Positions 22,505 through 35,065 of a stretch of DNA of 64,000 nucleotides are shown here, one piece after another. The translations under genes and the position numbers were made by a program. Numbering within the stretch: position 1 is the first letter of the stretch; each line of letters opens with the position of its first letter. The notes under the pieces are model-generated. The model made no database searches and was not told the origin of the DNA. It saw only the letters and a program-made list of their open reading frames with translations. Source of the stretch: Diphasiastrum complanatum (taxonomy: Eukaryota; Streptophyta; Lycopodiopsida; Lycopodiales; Lycopodiaceae); contig CM055094.1 of assembly GCA_029204225.1 (NCBI GenBank), positions 5,532,063 through 5,596,062 on the forward strand, given 5' to 3'.

Positions 22505-24080
22505 ATGGCGCCATATCAGATCTCCAAAACTGGCCCTGTTAGGCAAAATCTCGATGCAAGCATTAACCAAAGTGCGATGAATTATTCTGCAAGGCAAGAT
22601 TCAGATATTGTTTTTAGTGGAAGCTACGATCTATCCTCTCGGGGAAAGATTTGTGTGCTAACCATCGACGGAGGAGGAATGCGAGGCATCATTCCAGCAA
22701 GAGTGCTATCTTACCTCGAGCAAAGCCTGCAGCGTCAAAGTGGAAACCCTGCCGCTCGCATTGCGGACTTTTTCGATGTGGCAGCAGGCACCAGCATCGG
22801 AGGCGTCCTTATTAGCATGCTCTTCGCAGATGATGGAAAAGATCGCCCTCTCTGCACTGCCGCAGACACGTATTCCTTCACCACAAAGAAGGGCAGTATA
22901 GTCTTCAAACTAAATCCATTACAGCAACTCTTTGGTAGATTGCGAGGCATGACGAGGCCAAGATACTCTAGCAAATTCTTTGAAACAGAGCTAAAGCAGA
23001 TGTTTTCCAGGGAAGGAACGTCTCTGACTCTTCGCAATACTCTGAAGCCGCTTCTCATCCCTTGCTATAATCTTGCGACAGCATCGCCGTTTATATTTTC
23101 CAGAGGAGATGCAATGGATTCTAGTGCATGGGATTTCCGTCTCTGGGAAGTCTGCAGGGCAACATCCTCGGTGCCATCTCTGTTCAAGCCTCCTCTGCTC
23201 ACCTCTGTGGATGGCAGCAATTCATGCATAGCCGCGGATGGAGGACTTGTGCTACACAACCCCGCGGCAGCAGCCATAACTCATGTGTTGCACAACAAGC
23301 GTGAATTTCCGCATGTGCAAGGGTTGCAAGATCTATTGGTTCTTTCCATCGGAACAGGGCAGTTTGATCGGAAGTTCGAGCATGCGAAGGTGAGTAATTG
23401 GGGAGCATTGCAGTGGATATCGCCTGTCTTGAGAATCATAATGGACGGCAGCGCCGACATGGTGGATCGCACCATCAGCATGGCTTTTGGCGAAGCTCGT
23501 CACAATTATATCCGCGTCCAGGTAATAAAAGAGCTATATTTTAGATTTTCTCCAGCAGCTAGCAGGAATTGCTTGCAAATCAGCAACTGTGCTTTGCTCG
23601 AAATAAAAAATAAATTACTCAAAGCTTGCAAATGTGACAATTTCTTGATGGCTTTAGTTGATGGATTTTTGGTTGTCTATCGTAATGCTGGTGATGATAA
23701 ATCCATTGGTTGAAGAGTGAAAACCTACAGCTGATGGAGCTTGTCATGAGTTGAAATGATTCGAAGATTGGAGCTTATGGAGTTTCCTTAATTGATCTTT
23801 CCCACAGATGTCAGGCCTGCCAGATCGAGCACTCATGGAAATGGACGATCCAAGCCAAAGCAATGTAGACAGACTGGCTAAATACGCAGACGATTTACTT
23901 ACAGAGAAGGGCTACATCCACCTTCCATTTGGCAGCAAGCGGATGCTGGAGCAGAGTAATGCAGAGAGACTGGATTGGCTAGCTGGACAGCTTGTGCAAG
24001 AGCAAAAGGCAAGGTTGCTTCGAACATCACCTACTGTCATTCTCAGAAAGGCCTGCAAGCTTCTGAAAACAAGATTCTGA
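22505..24080 (+). CDS. Patatin-like phospholipase (acyl hydrolase), two exons
   Basis: Exon 1 is 22505-23521 (339 codons), the intron 23522-23807 (gtaata...cacag), exon 2 23808-24080 (90 codons plus stop): about 429 aa. Family role: hydrolysis of acyl groups from membrane glycero- and galactolipids by a Ser-Asp dyad. Visible motifs: oxyanion loop D55-G-G-G-M-R-G, nucleophile elbow G95-T-S97-I-G99, catalytic D245 in DGG, and the NYIRVQ motif at the splice junction. No signal peptide or membrane segment is seen, so the protein is probably cytosolic or loosely membrane associated. Length and intron phase 0 fit plant patatin-like proteins. Both catalytic residues are present and both exons are open, so the gene is probably functional. 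Reading past the donor gives an in-frame extension ending at 23713, so a retained intron would yield a truncated form of about 402 aa. Confidence 0.93.
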
Positions 24081-24830
24081 GTAAGCAAAAGGTGAGGGCT
24101 AATTGACTCATCTTCAACTGGTTTTATATTCAACGACTTGCACTCTGTAAGTTATAAATCCATTCCAGAATTATTGCAAAAACTCTAGTGAGGTTGTGAA
24201 AAATCGACAGTTGATGCCCTTGTCCTCCATGTATCACTTCCCACTGCCATTTCCAGAGCGTTGAGGAACACCATTTCCCAGGTGCAATAAGTAAAGGACA
24301 TCGTCCAGCAATTGATCTGTTGCAGACCTTTTCGGATAATAACTGCGACTTTGTGAGAGGGGATGCCCTTGTGTCCCCTGTGTGCCCTCTGCCATCTGCT
24401 TGACAGAGAGCTGTTACTGATTCCAGGCGCAATAAGCATAAACCATGCTGGAAAGCGGAAAAGAGTCGAACCTTTTTGTGAATTTCTGGCCATTACATTT
24501 TGTCATTTGCATTCATTACAGGCTGAATGTACCTGCAAATTGTGTTCAGAAGAAAACATCAACACAAACACATTAACTACACTAGCCTCCCACCACTGTA
24601 TTGAACATAACATTGATGTTGGAAACTCTGAAAACCTTATTCAAAAAACTCTAATAGTTCAAATGATTTCACTTTAAACTGATATATAAAACATCAAATG
24701 AAATATGAAGGCCATTGCTCTACATCTATTGATATGATTAGTTTTTAAAGTATGCAGAAGTCCAAGTTGAAATTGATAAATATAAATAATTACCTTCTCA
24801 TGTTGCTTGAAGAAAATGGTGTTCTAACTG
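24081..24830 (+). other. 3' flank of the patatin-like gene with a duplicated segment
   Basis: A roughly 150-bp segment around 24205-24300 (GATGCCCTTGTCCTCC to CAGGTGCAATAAG) is repeated imperfectly at 24360-24440 (GATGCCCTTGTGTCCC to CAGGCGCAATAAG). No further exon was convincing; it may be untranslated or intergenic. Confidence 0.45.
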
Positions 24831-26619
24831 ACTTTTCTATTTTACAAGAACCATTGGCACTCCTAAGGACAGAAATAATTCTTGTATAATTTCACTAAAC
24901 CTCTCTGCACTTGAGATGGAAGTTGGAAAAACCTTGGTAAATGATCCGAAGCTCCTTGCCTTCAAAAGATGGCATATAATTGACTTCGAAGGAAAAAACT
25001 TTTGCTTGTTTGAACCATAGATTGTCTCTTGGTGAATTGGTGTTGGAACTTCTTGATGGGTTTTGGCGTAGAGCATACCAAAGTAACGATCTCAATGCCA
25101 AGTGAAAGTGTCGAATGTAGCTAGAGCATATCAAACTAATGACCACTATGCCAAGTAGAAGTGTCAAATGCAGCTTCTGCCTGTTTGAAAAGTGGGCAAA
25201 ATATTTTTTAAATAGGAGTACTGATTCTTTTCGTGTAGCACAATTAAAATCATCACAAGATATGGTATCTCCTTTGGAAATCCTAAGAATGCCACACAAG
25301 TCAAGGCCTATGGAGTGAGTATGGTAGTAGAGAAATTCTTGATACATGGTTGCAAGCTTGAACCTCAGCCTGTTGTTGCACTCATTGCCTAACATTCTAC
25401 ATTTGTACGTAAGAGATGTTGATGCATTGCTCACATTCAAAAAAAAAACTGCCACACAAAGAATCTATTTAAGTAGTGATCTTAAAATAAAAAACAGATC
25501 TGTCAAGCCTATGTACTCACATATTTCTTGAAATTCTGGAATGAAATTCTTAGAGAGATGCGCTTGTATTCAAGATATGTTCAAGGAATGGCTTGTCTAG
25601 TATCATACATGTGGGAGTCAGGCAAGTGAGCTGATGTTTGCAAAAAAAAGTTGAGATCAATCAATGAACCTTGACTAAAACTGAACGTTAACTATTATAC
25701 ATGCATTGTTCTCTTCAAAAAGAATAAAGGTGCTATTCAACCATGTTCAAATGTCCATCAAGATCTAGAAGGGATGGAAAAATAATGCAAACATGTATAA
25801 AAATGTAAAAATGTACCTCAAGATGTGAAAGGGATGAAAATTGAAAGGATCAGTTTTTTAATATTTTTTGTGGAACATACAACATTTTTTGCTTTCATTA
25901 TGCAACTAAATTGTGCCTCAAACATCAGCGTGATTCCCTTACAAGTTTTTATCCTTTGCTATCCAAATTCACCACAACTCCACAATTCTCAAGAATTATC
26001 ATGGTTTCACAATCATAGTAGCTTGACTAATGTATTTTAACTTCTTCAAGGCCTTGCCAAACTCGTAAATTACATCCACGGAATGAATCTTGTAAAGAAT
26101 TTTTTTTGTTTTTCTCTCAAAGAGATTAACCGTGGATTAAGAACTTTTTACAAAAGTACAACAAAAAAAGAAGTTTGCTCAAAGTGAGCAAAATCTATCA
26201 ACCTCTCTTAACAAAAATAAAGGGGAGATGATAAAATCACCCAATGCTATTTTTGTGTTATTTTTGGAAGACAAATATTATAGAGAATGATAGCTCTAAA
26301 ACATGGCCAAAAGCTATTAATGTGCGAATCTTCAAAAACAATATCATTAAGTAGTAGGTATAGATAGCAAAAACTCTTGAACTTGGGATGAAAAGATCAA
26401 AAATAGAATTTTAGGGAGGCAAGTGAGAAAAGAAAAGGTGTTTCATGTATTCATCTAGAGCTTCGCATTTATTGCAAACATGAGAGGAGTTGCTTCTATG
26501 ATTTGTGTGTTCTCACACATGCTAAACAATACACAGGTCAGAGCCACTTAATGTGTGATAGGATCTCTCATATGTTTTTGCTATTTTCATATTTGTTGGA
26601 TTTTATTATTGTGACTATT

Positions 26620-26620
<1 letters not shown>
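24831..26620. other. Unassigned intergenic DNA
   Basis: A 186-codon minus-strand ORF (24895-25455) has no recognisable motif. The rest is AT-rich without features. Confidence 0.35.

Positions 26621-26622
<2 letters not shown>

Positions 26623-26713
<91 letters not shown>
26623..26713. repeat. (GA)n microsatellite
   Basis: About 90 bp of pure GA. Confidence 0.95.
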
Positions 26714-26715
<2 letters not shown>

Positions 26716-28950
26716 GAAGTAAGCTTGAACATGGAGATTTAGGGTTAGTGGATGTTAGTGTTAGAGCATCACTGTAGCATGCATAATATTATGAATCTAA
26801 TCTTTATTCTCATGGAAATGAACTTTTGCATGACATGTTATAATCCTCTTCATATTCTTATTGCTTTGCATGTGCTTAGAGTTAGGGTTTGAGGGTGGCA
26901 AGGAAAGGCCCTACAATATTTCTTTGACTACATTTGCATCCAAAAATGTTTGAACCTTAACTAAAATTGTCTCATGATTAGCAATTTTCTACAAGACCCC
27001 AAAGGATCAATGTAGCTAGGATGGGGGTATGTCTAGGAGCAGGGTTCTCCAACAATATGGTTAAGTAGAAAACCTTGATACTCAGATCACAAATAGCCCT
27101 AGCAAGTAACAAGCAAATCACTGCTCTAAGAGTGACGGGTGATTCATGACTAGTATTTTGAAATATGATAGGAATGTATTATATGAAGGACAAGACATTC
27201 AAAGCATACTCTATGACCATCCATCAATTAATGAAGTAGTTTCCCTATGTAAAATGGATGAACATCCCATGATGATAAAATCATAGAAGAAATTATTTTT
27301 CAATATACTTCATGATGAGGATCTCTACTACTATTGTGTTCTTATCCATGTATGCACCAAACATATAACCAGTGCTTTGTGGATAGCGTTGAAAAAAAAA
27401 AACCACACATGAGATAAGATGGATCAAGAAATTATTAGGTCTAGTGTCAAAACAAGAAGATCACATTATGAATTAGAATCTTGCTAACAGTAAATTTAAA
27501 TGGCTCCGACAATGTGACTTGGGAATTGATGCACATTGCATGACAAAAAAGGGTAGACACCTTTAGAACATGACCTACTAATCAGTTTGTAAAAGAGTGA
27601 AAATTCTATTCAGAACTCCTAAGACTTTGTGATTGCACATCGATCACACATACGTTGAAAAGCAAGATCTATTCCATAAATCTAAGGCAAGAGCACTTTA
27701 CTACATGCATAAATCAATCATACAAGTACTTTCACACGTGTGAAGACTTGTACTACAACAAACTAAGTATGAAAATGCCCTCCTCTTGGGTGGAGAGAGC
27801 ATCCAATAAAAAAAACTCAAGTAGAGAGAGAAAACCAATTTGACTCAAAATACTGGAAAAATCTCATTGTAAAAGTACTGTACTTTAGGACCATAAATGG
27901 ATCTACAAAAGATCCACAAGAGTGATTGGATGCTTGCTTAAAAATCTATCAAAAAACTAGACACAAAAAAGTTGATCTAGATTGGCAATTTGACAAACAA
28001 CAAGCATTCACAATCAAAAGCATTGATCAACATCGAAATACGAGCCCACACGTGTGTACTACAGGCTGTAGTATGGCCTTCAACCTGAGAAACAAGTAGA
28101 AATCGATTTGGTTTCATTTGGATCACACATAGTGAACTAGCTTGAGATTGCCAATGAGCTCCAAAAATTTTCTATCTTCTCAGTATGGAGAGAGGGAATA
28201 CATAGCAAATTCGACTTCCTTCTTGAAGTTAGGTGGATTTCTAGCATGTAATAAGGAAGTTAACTCACCCTTCTTGCCCTAAAATGAAACCCTAGCCTAG
28301 ATCCTAGACTTACGCTTGGTAGGTAGCTAGTTGGTCAAATTTTCACCTTAAACTTAGGTGTAGGTCCTATAAAGTAGAGATGACCACCAAATAGACATGA
28401 CCAACTCTCTTGACTTGACCTGACCTACATTAGGAGTGGTTTGCCACGTGGCATATTGGCCTTACATGTGTGGAACCCAATTATACACAATATTTACAAT
28501 GTTCTACATGGTTTTTGATCAAGCTAGATTTGCCAATTTTTGGCAATTCTTCACACTCATAACTCGAAAAACTTACATAGAATGGATCTAAGACACATAT
28601 AAGTAGTAATCTAATGTGAAGGGGGGGGATTCTTTTCCTCCTCTAAATATGATTGGTTGAGTGACTTACGAGCCCTCAAAGGTGATTGGACCAATTTGAT
28701 GGATTTATAGCTTTTTGATTGGTCACTAGTTCTCATGCCAACACATAGGGAAGTGTCACACATCCAACCTCATCATGACACATGTAACAAGCCTAACCTA
28801 GCTCGAGCAACATCATACTCTACTTTTGGCCTAATCATGGCTTTACAAGTGTATTTGCCTAATTTGCCTCCTAAGCCAAATTTAGCCCTATCTCCTACTA
28901 ACATGTGGATAGATGTCTACAAAATTTCATGTAACCCTAACTTAATATTG
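26714..28950. other. Unassigned DNA with copia-LTR-like ends
   Basis: No coding region recognised. 28500-28560 (CAAGCTAGATTTGCCAATTT then TTCTTCACAC) resembles the outer end of the copia LTRs read on the minus strand, so degraded LTR sequence is likely. Confidence 0.35.
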
Positions 28951-29012
28951 ATTTAACATGACTATGACTATTTTCCACACATGAGAACATGCTCCACACG
29001 TGTGAGATTTCC

Positions 29013-29885
29013 ATGTGTAAAAGAATATGCAAAATTCTCAAGCTAGATTTTGCCAATTTTTCACACTCCTCAATAACTAGCTTGATGAGATAGTAGATCA
29101 AATATGATGTTGTGAAACTTGTTAATTTGATACCTTGGTATGCATGTGAAGTGGAGACCAGCCAAGGGATCCTTCATAGCATCAAACTCACCAAATCCAT
29201 GATAGGATTTCTTTCGTTGAAATCAATTGCCAACTCCTTTGATGAGCATTCCACCAATGTGTCACCATTTCCTTGTGTTCCCTCCATGCTTGAAGATAAT
29301 CTTGAACTTGAAAGCTCCACTTCCTTGAAAATAGCTGTACCATAAGGAGAGAAATCCGAGGCCTCCATGCCTCATGATGACCATGAATATCAAGATCACA
29401 AGATGGACAAAAGTGTTGATTGCCAAGATATTGCACTTTAGCTTGACTAGTCCACATACTATGAACTTTTACCATGATAGATCTAATCTTGAAATCAACA
29501 AGAATATTGATCTTGTTGAGGCTACATACTTGCCCAAGGATGTAAGTGTCCTTTATGAATGATTCACTTAATCTCAAGAGAAGTTTACAAATAACCTCAC
29601 AAAATGGAAAAACAAGATTTTTCACAGTATGAGAAAATATCTCATACTTGCTCTTACAATATCCAAGAGCATAAAATTGATGACACAATCACTTTCTTTC
29701 TAAATGTTTTGGAAACATATCTAAGCCATTAAATACATGAAATATGCACATACAAGAGGCATTATACAAGAGTAGCATTGCCTCACTTGAACTTTGAGTT
29801 GTATAAATTTCAACAAAGCAAGATGGTGCATCATGTGTAAAAGAACATGCAAAATTCTCAAGCTAGATTTTGCCATTTTTTCACA
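29013..29885 (-). mobile_element. Possible LTR-ended relic with unidentified interior
   Basis: A 55-bp block (TGTGTAAAAGAATATGCAAA through CAAGCTAGATTTTGCCAATT then TTTCACA) at 29013-29069 recurs almost exactly at 29834-29885. Between them, minus-strand 29188-29688 is open for 166 codons and includes HFCPSCDLDIHGHHE, which has Cys/His spacing reminiscent of a B-box finger. Whether this is captured host sequence is speculative. Confidence 0.3.
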
Positions 29886-30811
29886 TGCTCTTGCCTTGAC
29901 ATCTATCTAGATTGCTTGCATTAATCAAGACATAGATTCTTGTGCAATCACACACACCTTAGAAGATCAATCACATCATTTTGGATGTCTCCACACGTGT
30001 AAAAATCTTGACAAAGGGAAGGGATCTCATAGTTGATAGGCATTGTTTTCCACATTATGATTCATACCTATTGTACCTATCTTGTCTTGAGTTCCTATTA
30101 AGCAACCATGTTATTGAGCCTAGATCCAATTTAGGTGGCCACTCTTGGCAAGATCTTTTGACACCTGTAGTAATGCATGTGATAGGTTGGAGAAGTTTGA
30201 GAGCCTAATTATTGGACCTATCATATTTAAAATTATGCTTCTCTTGGAAAAAGGTAATTATCATGCTTATTTATTTATTTATAATAACTACATGCTTTAG
30301 TATGTCCACTGTTTCTAGGTTGGATGAATGTTAGATCTTTGTTCTAGCATACCCATTTTTGGGAGTTTTGTTTTATGCTAGTTACTTCTTTTAGCATGTA
30401 CAATGTACATTGTCATATATTTAGGCCCATAAGCTTTAAAAGCTGGATTATGTTCATTCTATTTAATTTATCTGCACATTGTTTGCCATTGTCCAACCAT
30501 CATGCATACAACAATATGTGTATTCATGATAGAGACATTGAAGCATATGTAAATTACACATGCTATTTGAATGCCTAAGAATAACAAAATACCATTTTGA
30601 CCATTTTTTGTGCATACTAAAAGTATGAACTTTCTTCAACTTCATATGTTTATACATATGGGCTTGAATACCTTTATTTGTCATTGTTGACTATAAAATA
30701 TAAATGATTGAGCTGATTAATAGTTTATGGAAGATGTTCTAAAACACAATTCAAATCATTTACTCTTATTTGATCTTTTGAAACATGAAAATCCACAAAA
30801 GTTATTAAATT
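29886..30811. other. Unassigned AT-rich DNA
   Basis: Nothing recognised. Confidence 0.4.
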
Positions 30812-30891
30812 GTTGGAAGTGGGATTTGAACCCACGCTCTTTCGAACCAGAACCTTAATCTGGCGCCTTAGACCAACTCGGCCATCCCAAC
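30812..30891 (-). tRNA. tRNA-Leu(AAG)
   Basis: Minus-strand cloverleaf of 80 nt. Acceptor GTTGGGA pairs with TTCCAAC (one G-T pair). D-arm GCC...GGC contains the A box TGGCCGAGTTGG. Anticodon arm CCAGA-TTAAGGT-TCTGG gives anticodon AAG. A long variable arm is present as expected for leucine, and the T arm is GTGGG-TTCAAAT-CCCAC (B box GGTTCAAATCC). CCA is not encoded, as expected for a nuclear gene. A short T-run follows in the minus direction near 30800. The variable-arm stem is weaker than usual (TTCGAAAGAGC). Confidence 0.95.
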
Positions 30892-31971
30892 CTTTGACAT
30901 ATGTTGTTGTGAATGCATAGATTGTGTTGATATTTATTATTGTTACTTTTTTTTCCTACTAATATCTCAAAAGGAACAAGGGAAGAACAAGAAAATTTGT
31001 TCTATGCCAATCCATTTGGCTAGTTGCACAAATAAGCCTTCCACAATGGTTAACATGCTTGGCTGCATGGAACAACCTTTTTCATAAAACTAGCCATGGG
31101 CCCCACAATAACTCTGGAAACCATGCAATGTGTGAAGAGCTCTCTAAGTAAGCTTTCAATCACATAGCTAATCAATTATTATTTTAGTTCTCACGCCGAG
31201 ATTATGACAACTATTGGCAGGTGGCACCTAATGGACAATTTTACAAGGTGTGAGGTTTACAATATCTACATGGAGAAAATGGTTCTTGGAAATGACCAAT
31301 TTACTAGTTATAGTAATTTCACCAGGCTTTAAAAACTCTATTTTAATAACATATTTATTCCAAGGAAGGTGTGGATGGGAGTATGCACACTATATGTGCA
31401 TCGCTCAAGGTACAAAGGCAAAATGCAAAGTCGAGTATAGATAAAGGTACTGATATTAATCTTCTTGCATAGTTTTTTTATTGTGATTTCTCTAGTTACT
31501 TTGAAATGACTTTTGAAATGTTTAAATGTGTAGGTAAGGTGAATGAAGCTCTTAAAGTTCATCAAGAACAACAAGCTGAAGAGCAAAGATAACAAAGCAT
31601 AGAAAAAAATGTTTGAAGTATCATGAAAAGTATCTTGGAATTGTTATTGATGGCATGGATATAATAAGACTTACCTTCTACACTTTGTAAGAGTCCCGAA
31701 GGATATTAAAGAAAATACATTTGTTCAGATGCATCTCGTTGGGTCTCTTATCTAGCACTTCAGGCCCGTCTTCTTTATCTATCCAAATGTTCATTATGAT
31801 CCTAACTTGACAATTACAATTTTGCATTATATAATCACAAACTGGGAAGTTGATTTTTCCCAAGTACTATATTTGCAACTTGATAATACGACTAGAGAAA
31901 ATAAAAATCAAATGTTGCTTTCTTATCTTAGTATGTTGGTGGAGAGTCTACGAATCGTTTTCATGTAACGC
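30892..31971. other. Unassigned DNA upstream of the gypsy-like gag
   Basis: No LTR or primer site could be identified for the gag that follows. Short ORFs have no recognisable motif. Confidence 0.35.
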
Positions 31972-34405
31972 ATGCCAAGAACACACTCTCAAGCAACTAT
32001 TGAACAGAAACGTTTAGAGCGTGCACAACGATTAGAAGCATATAGGAAATCTAGAGATTTGTATCTGCAGAATTTGTGAAATTCGCCAGTTAGAGCAAGA
32101 TTAACACCTGAAGTGTTTAACGATCTTCTTAACGCTACTACAGCATTTGTAGATTCATTTGAGGAAAGGTCCATTAAAACACCAAGTTCTATAGACTCAT
32201 CAAAATTAAATTCGTCTTATTCCACTTCTGAACCAAGTTCAGAATCAAAATCTTCTTCATCAGAACAATCATCTGAGCATAGTCCTGATCCTCGTAGTCC
32301 TCCTAGTCCTCCCAGTTCACCACCTGATAATATGGTGAACTCAGCGCCACCCACATCTACCAAAATTAGATATGATTTCTTTAAGGGATCATCGTCTGAA
32401 GATGCGGACAGTTATTTGTCCTAGTTTGAATCTATTACTATAGCAAATAAAGAACATACAGACGAGGACAAAGTTAGAATTTTGCCAAGTCTTCTGCGAA
32501 AGCAGGCTAGGATTTGATGTAGTCAATTTTTACTAGAAACAGTTAATACTTGGAACACTTTAAAAGCAGCATTCCTTAAGCAGTTTAGGTAGATAGGATA
32601 CTCCACTAGATTGTTGGCACGACTTAATTCTGTGCAGAAACAGCTGAAGGAATGGCTTAGCAAGTATACTCGTAGAGTTGAGAATTTAATAGAAAAATTA
32701 GGAGCCTAGTATCCGGTACCGATGCAAAACGAATGGTTCTTGGGCGGCTTGCCTAAGAAAATGGATCATTATTGTCAACAGGGATTGATGACCTCTTTGG
32801 AAGATGTCATCGCCTCTGTAAAAAATTACGAAACTTCTCAAATTTTTAGTAGACGGAGGAATGAGAAAAAAGGTAACAAAAAACATAAATCAAAATGTAC
32901 AGAAGAATCTGAATCATCTACTAAGTCTGAATCAGAATCTGATTTAGCAAATGAGGAAGAGTCTTCAAAGTATTCATCTTATTCTTCTTCATCAAAAGAA
33001 GAATCTTCTTATAGGAAATCAAAGAGTAGGAATTCAGATAGAAAGAAAAGAATGGAAAAATTTGAAAAGATGGATCCATTAAGGAAGAGTGTTGAGATAT
33101 TAGCAAAAGAAATGGGTGATTTAAAAGTCCAGATGTCTGACGTTAAAGCCAAACGGAAAAAAATGAAGCTTAACGCCAATGTTTGGTATTCCGCTTGTGG
33201 GAAGGAAGGTCATTCTAAGACTAATTGTCCCAGTTTACAAACTAATTATTTAGAAGAGGAATTATTCCTCTATCCGATTAATAATCATGAGGAGGTAGCT
33301 TATATTGCAACTCTTTCTAACCAAAAGAACATTATACCAAAACCATGTACTGGTCAACAATACACTTTGCGTAGAGGAGGGACGAGATTCCACTCCTCCA
33401 CCCAGAGTAAGGGGTTCATGCTACACTTGCAGAGCCCCGGGTCACTATTCTCTGATTGTCCTGAACCTAGGCAGTCAGTAGGATATGTGTCGCTCTATGC
33501 TAACTGTAAAGGCGAAGGGCATGTCACTGTTGAATGTCCTCAGCTACAACAGTCGCGGTCTAAACAAAGGTTTGTAAACTCGCCTAGAGAAGATGAGCTT
33601 CGGCCATCTAAAATTAACACAGACATGGTAGTTCAAAAGATAGAAGTAGAGTCCAAATCACAAGATCAAGACCACCAATGGCCTGATTTAGATGTAGAGA
33701 TAAATAAAATAGCTACTAGAAGTAGTAAAGATGTTTCAACTCTTAAAGATGAGAAGAAAATTAAGAAGACGAAATCTGCAAAAAACGCGATAGAAAAAGC
33801 GAAAGTCATAGAACAGCCAGTAGAAATTTCTAATAGTAAAGAATTAGACCTTGATAGGCCTACTGAAAAACATTATGATGTTGACATTAGTTCGGAAGCT
33901 AAAAAGCTTTTAGACGAAGAAACTAGAAAAGTTAAAAAAGTAACATTCATAGATCCAGTTATAAGTAGCGAGATACCTAGAGATCTATCACCACTTAGAC
34001 ACTGTTCATATGATATACTGGAAGACCTTGTCTCCAGAATGCCCAATATAACTTTTAAACAGTTATTAGAGGATAATCATCATTATAAGAAACAAAGCAA
34101 TTTTTGCAAAGGAAAAAGAAAAGGAAAGCAAAGTTACAATTAGTCAATGTAGGACTAGTTAACTACGGTGATGAAGGTCAACCCGAAATTCAGGTAGTAA
34201 TTAATGGTTGCATTTTAGATAGTGTGCCCATAGATTTTGGATCTAGTGTAAATATAATGACTGAAGAAACAACATACGAGCTAGGCATTTACGATAGAAT
34301 AACACCTACATTAAGACATTTAAGGTTAGTTGATGCAACTAGAAAATCACCGATAGGAGAATTGTCCCAAGTTACAGTCTACATTGGAGATCATAAGCTG
34401 CAAGA
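31972..34405 (+). pseudogene. Ty3/gypsy-like gag-protease relic
   Basis: A single frame runs from ATG 31972 to 34143 (about 723 codons), broken only by in-frame stops at 32077, 32422, 32515, 32590 and 32707. Several replace codons where Trp would be expected (SYLS-stop-FESI, ARI-stop-CSQF). Motifs: Ser/Pro-rich N-terminus, gag core with NEWFLGGLP and SLEDVIASVKNYE, Ser/Glu/Lys-rich linker, and a zinc-knuckle-like SACGKEGHSKTNCP whose first Cys appears changed. An overlapping frame (34104-34520) carries an aspartic-protease-like segment, PIDFGSSVNIM, where the usual Thr/Ser after Asp is Phe. No reverse transcriptase follows; sequence homology ends about 34405 after a 24-bp tandem duplication (GGAGATCATAAGCTGC). 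Inactive. Confidence 0.72.
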
Positions 34406-34520
34406 GATTGGAGATCATAAGCTGCGAGAGATGTTGATGGATAGTTTCATGTGTGCACTAATGCATACGTGGAGCTTTGTAGATTATCGAATGCACTGTA
34501 TCATTTATTGGGTTGGCTGA

Positions 34521-35010
34521 GCAGGTGAGCTTGGCATCCAAAGTTTTTTGTGATCCCACGGTCAAGCCCTCCCTTTCAAACCGAGATGCATTTAATGGAT
34601 ATGTATGTAGGAAAATTGTTACTCAAGATAAGGTACAACTATCAACCAATTGGGCTACGCAATATAATTCATCAAATGAAGGATTATAGCAGTTGATGCA
34701 CATGGTTTTTTTTTCTGAAAGGAAAGGCCGCTTATTTGCTGATCTAATCAGTTGTCGGTCAACATATGCTTTTCTCGAATCTCACCAAACTGCAACCAAC
34801 AACTCAGCCATTCATTCTACGTCTCTGATCGGCTTGTATCATGCAGATCCGAAGCTGCATTGTTCCTTGCGTGTCACGGAACTAGCATCCATCTCCACCA
34901 CTATATCTATCCACAGCTCGGATCTCATCCTCACACAGTCATCTCTCTCATGAGCTTAGCGAGACACACACACAAACATGATAGTTTAGCTTATTTCTTA
35001 GCCTTTGCTG
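34521..35010. other. Upstream region of the germin-like gene
   Basis: No gene. Contains the proximal promoter of the germin-like locus. Confidence 0.5.
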
Positions 35011-35011
35011 G

Positions 35012-35020
35012 TATATATAA
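35012..35020 (+). promoter_or_regulatory. TATA box of the germin-like locus
   Basis: TATATATAA 46 bp before the first ATG (35066), followed by a pyrimidine-rich CTCCCTTTTCTCTCC, a typical plant core promoter layout. Confidence 0.65.
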
Positions 35021-35065
35021 GCTCCCTTTTCTCTCCAATTCACTGAAGACTGCATTCCAGACAAA

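Noticed and set aside
22735-23481. Minus-strand ORFs across the patatin-like exon
   Set aside because: Shadows of a GC-rich coding exon with recognised catalytic motifs on the plus strand.
24895-25455. 186-codon minus-strand ORF
   Set aside because: No motif, no splice context and biased composition; not supported as a gene.
26503-26742. ORF ending in Arg-Glu repeats
   Set aside because: Mostly (GA)n microsatellite; the non-repeat part has no family features.
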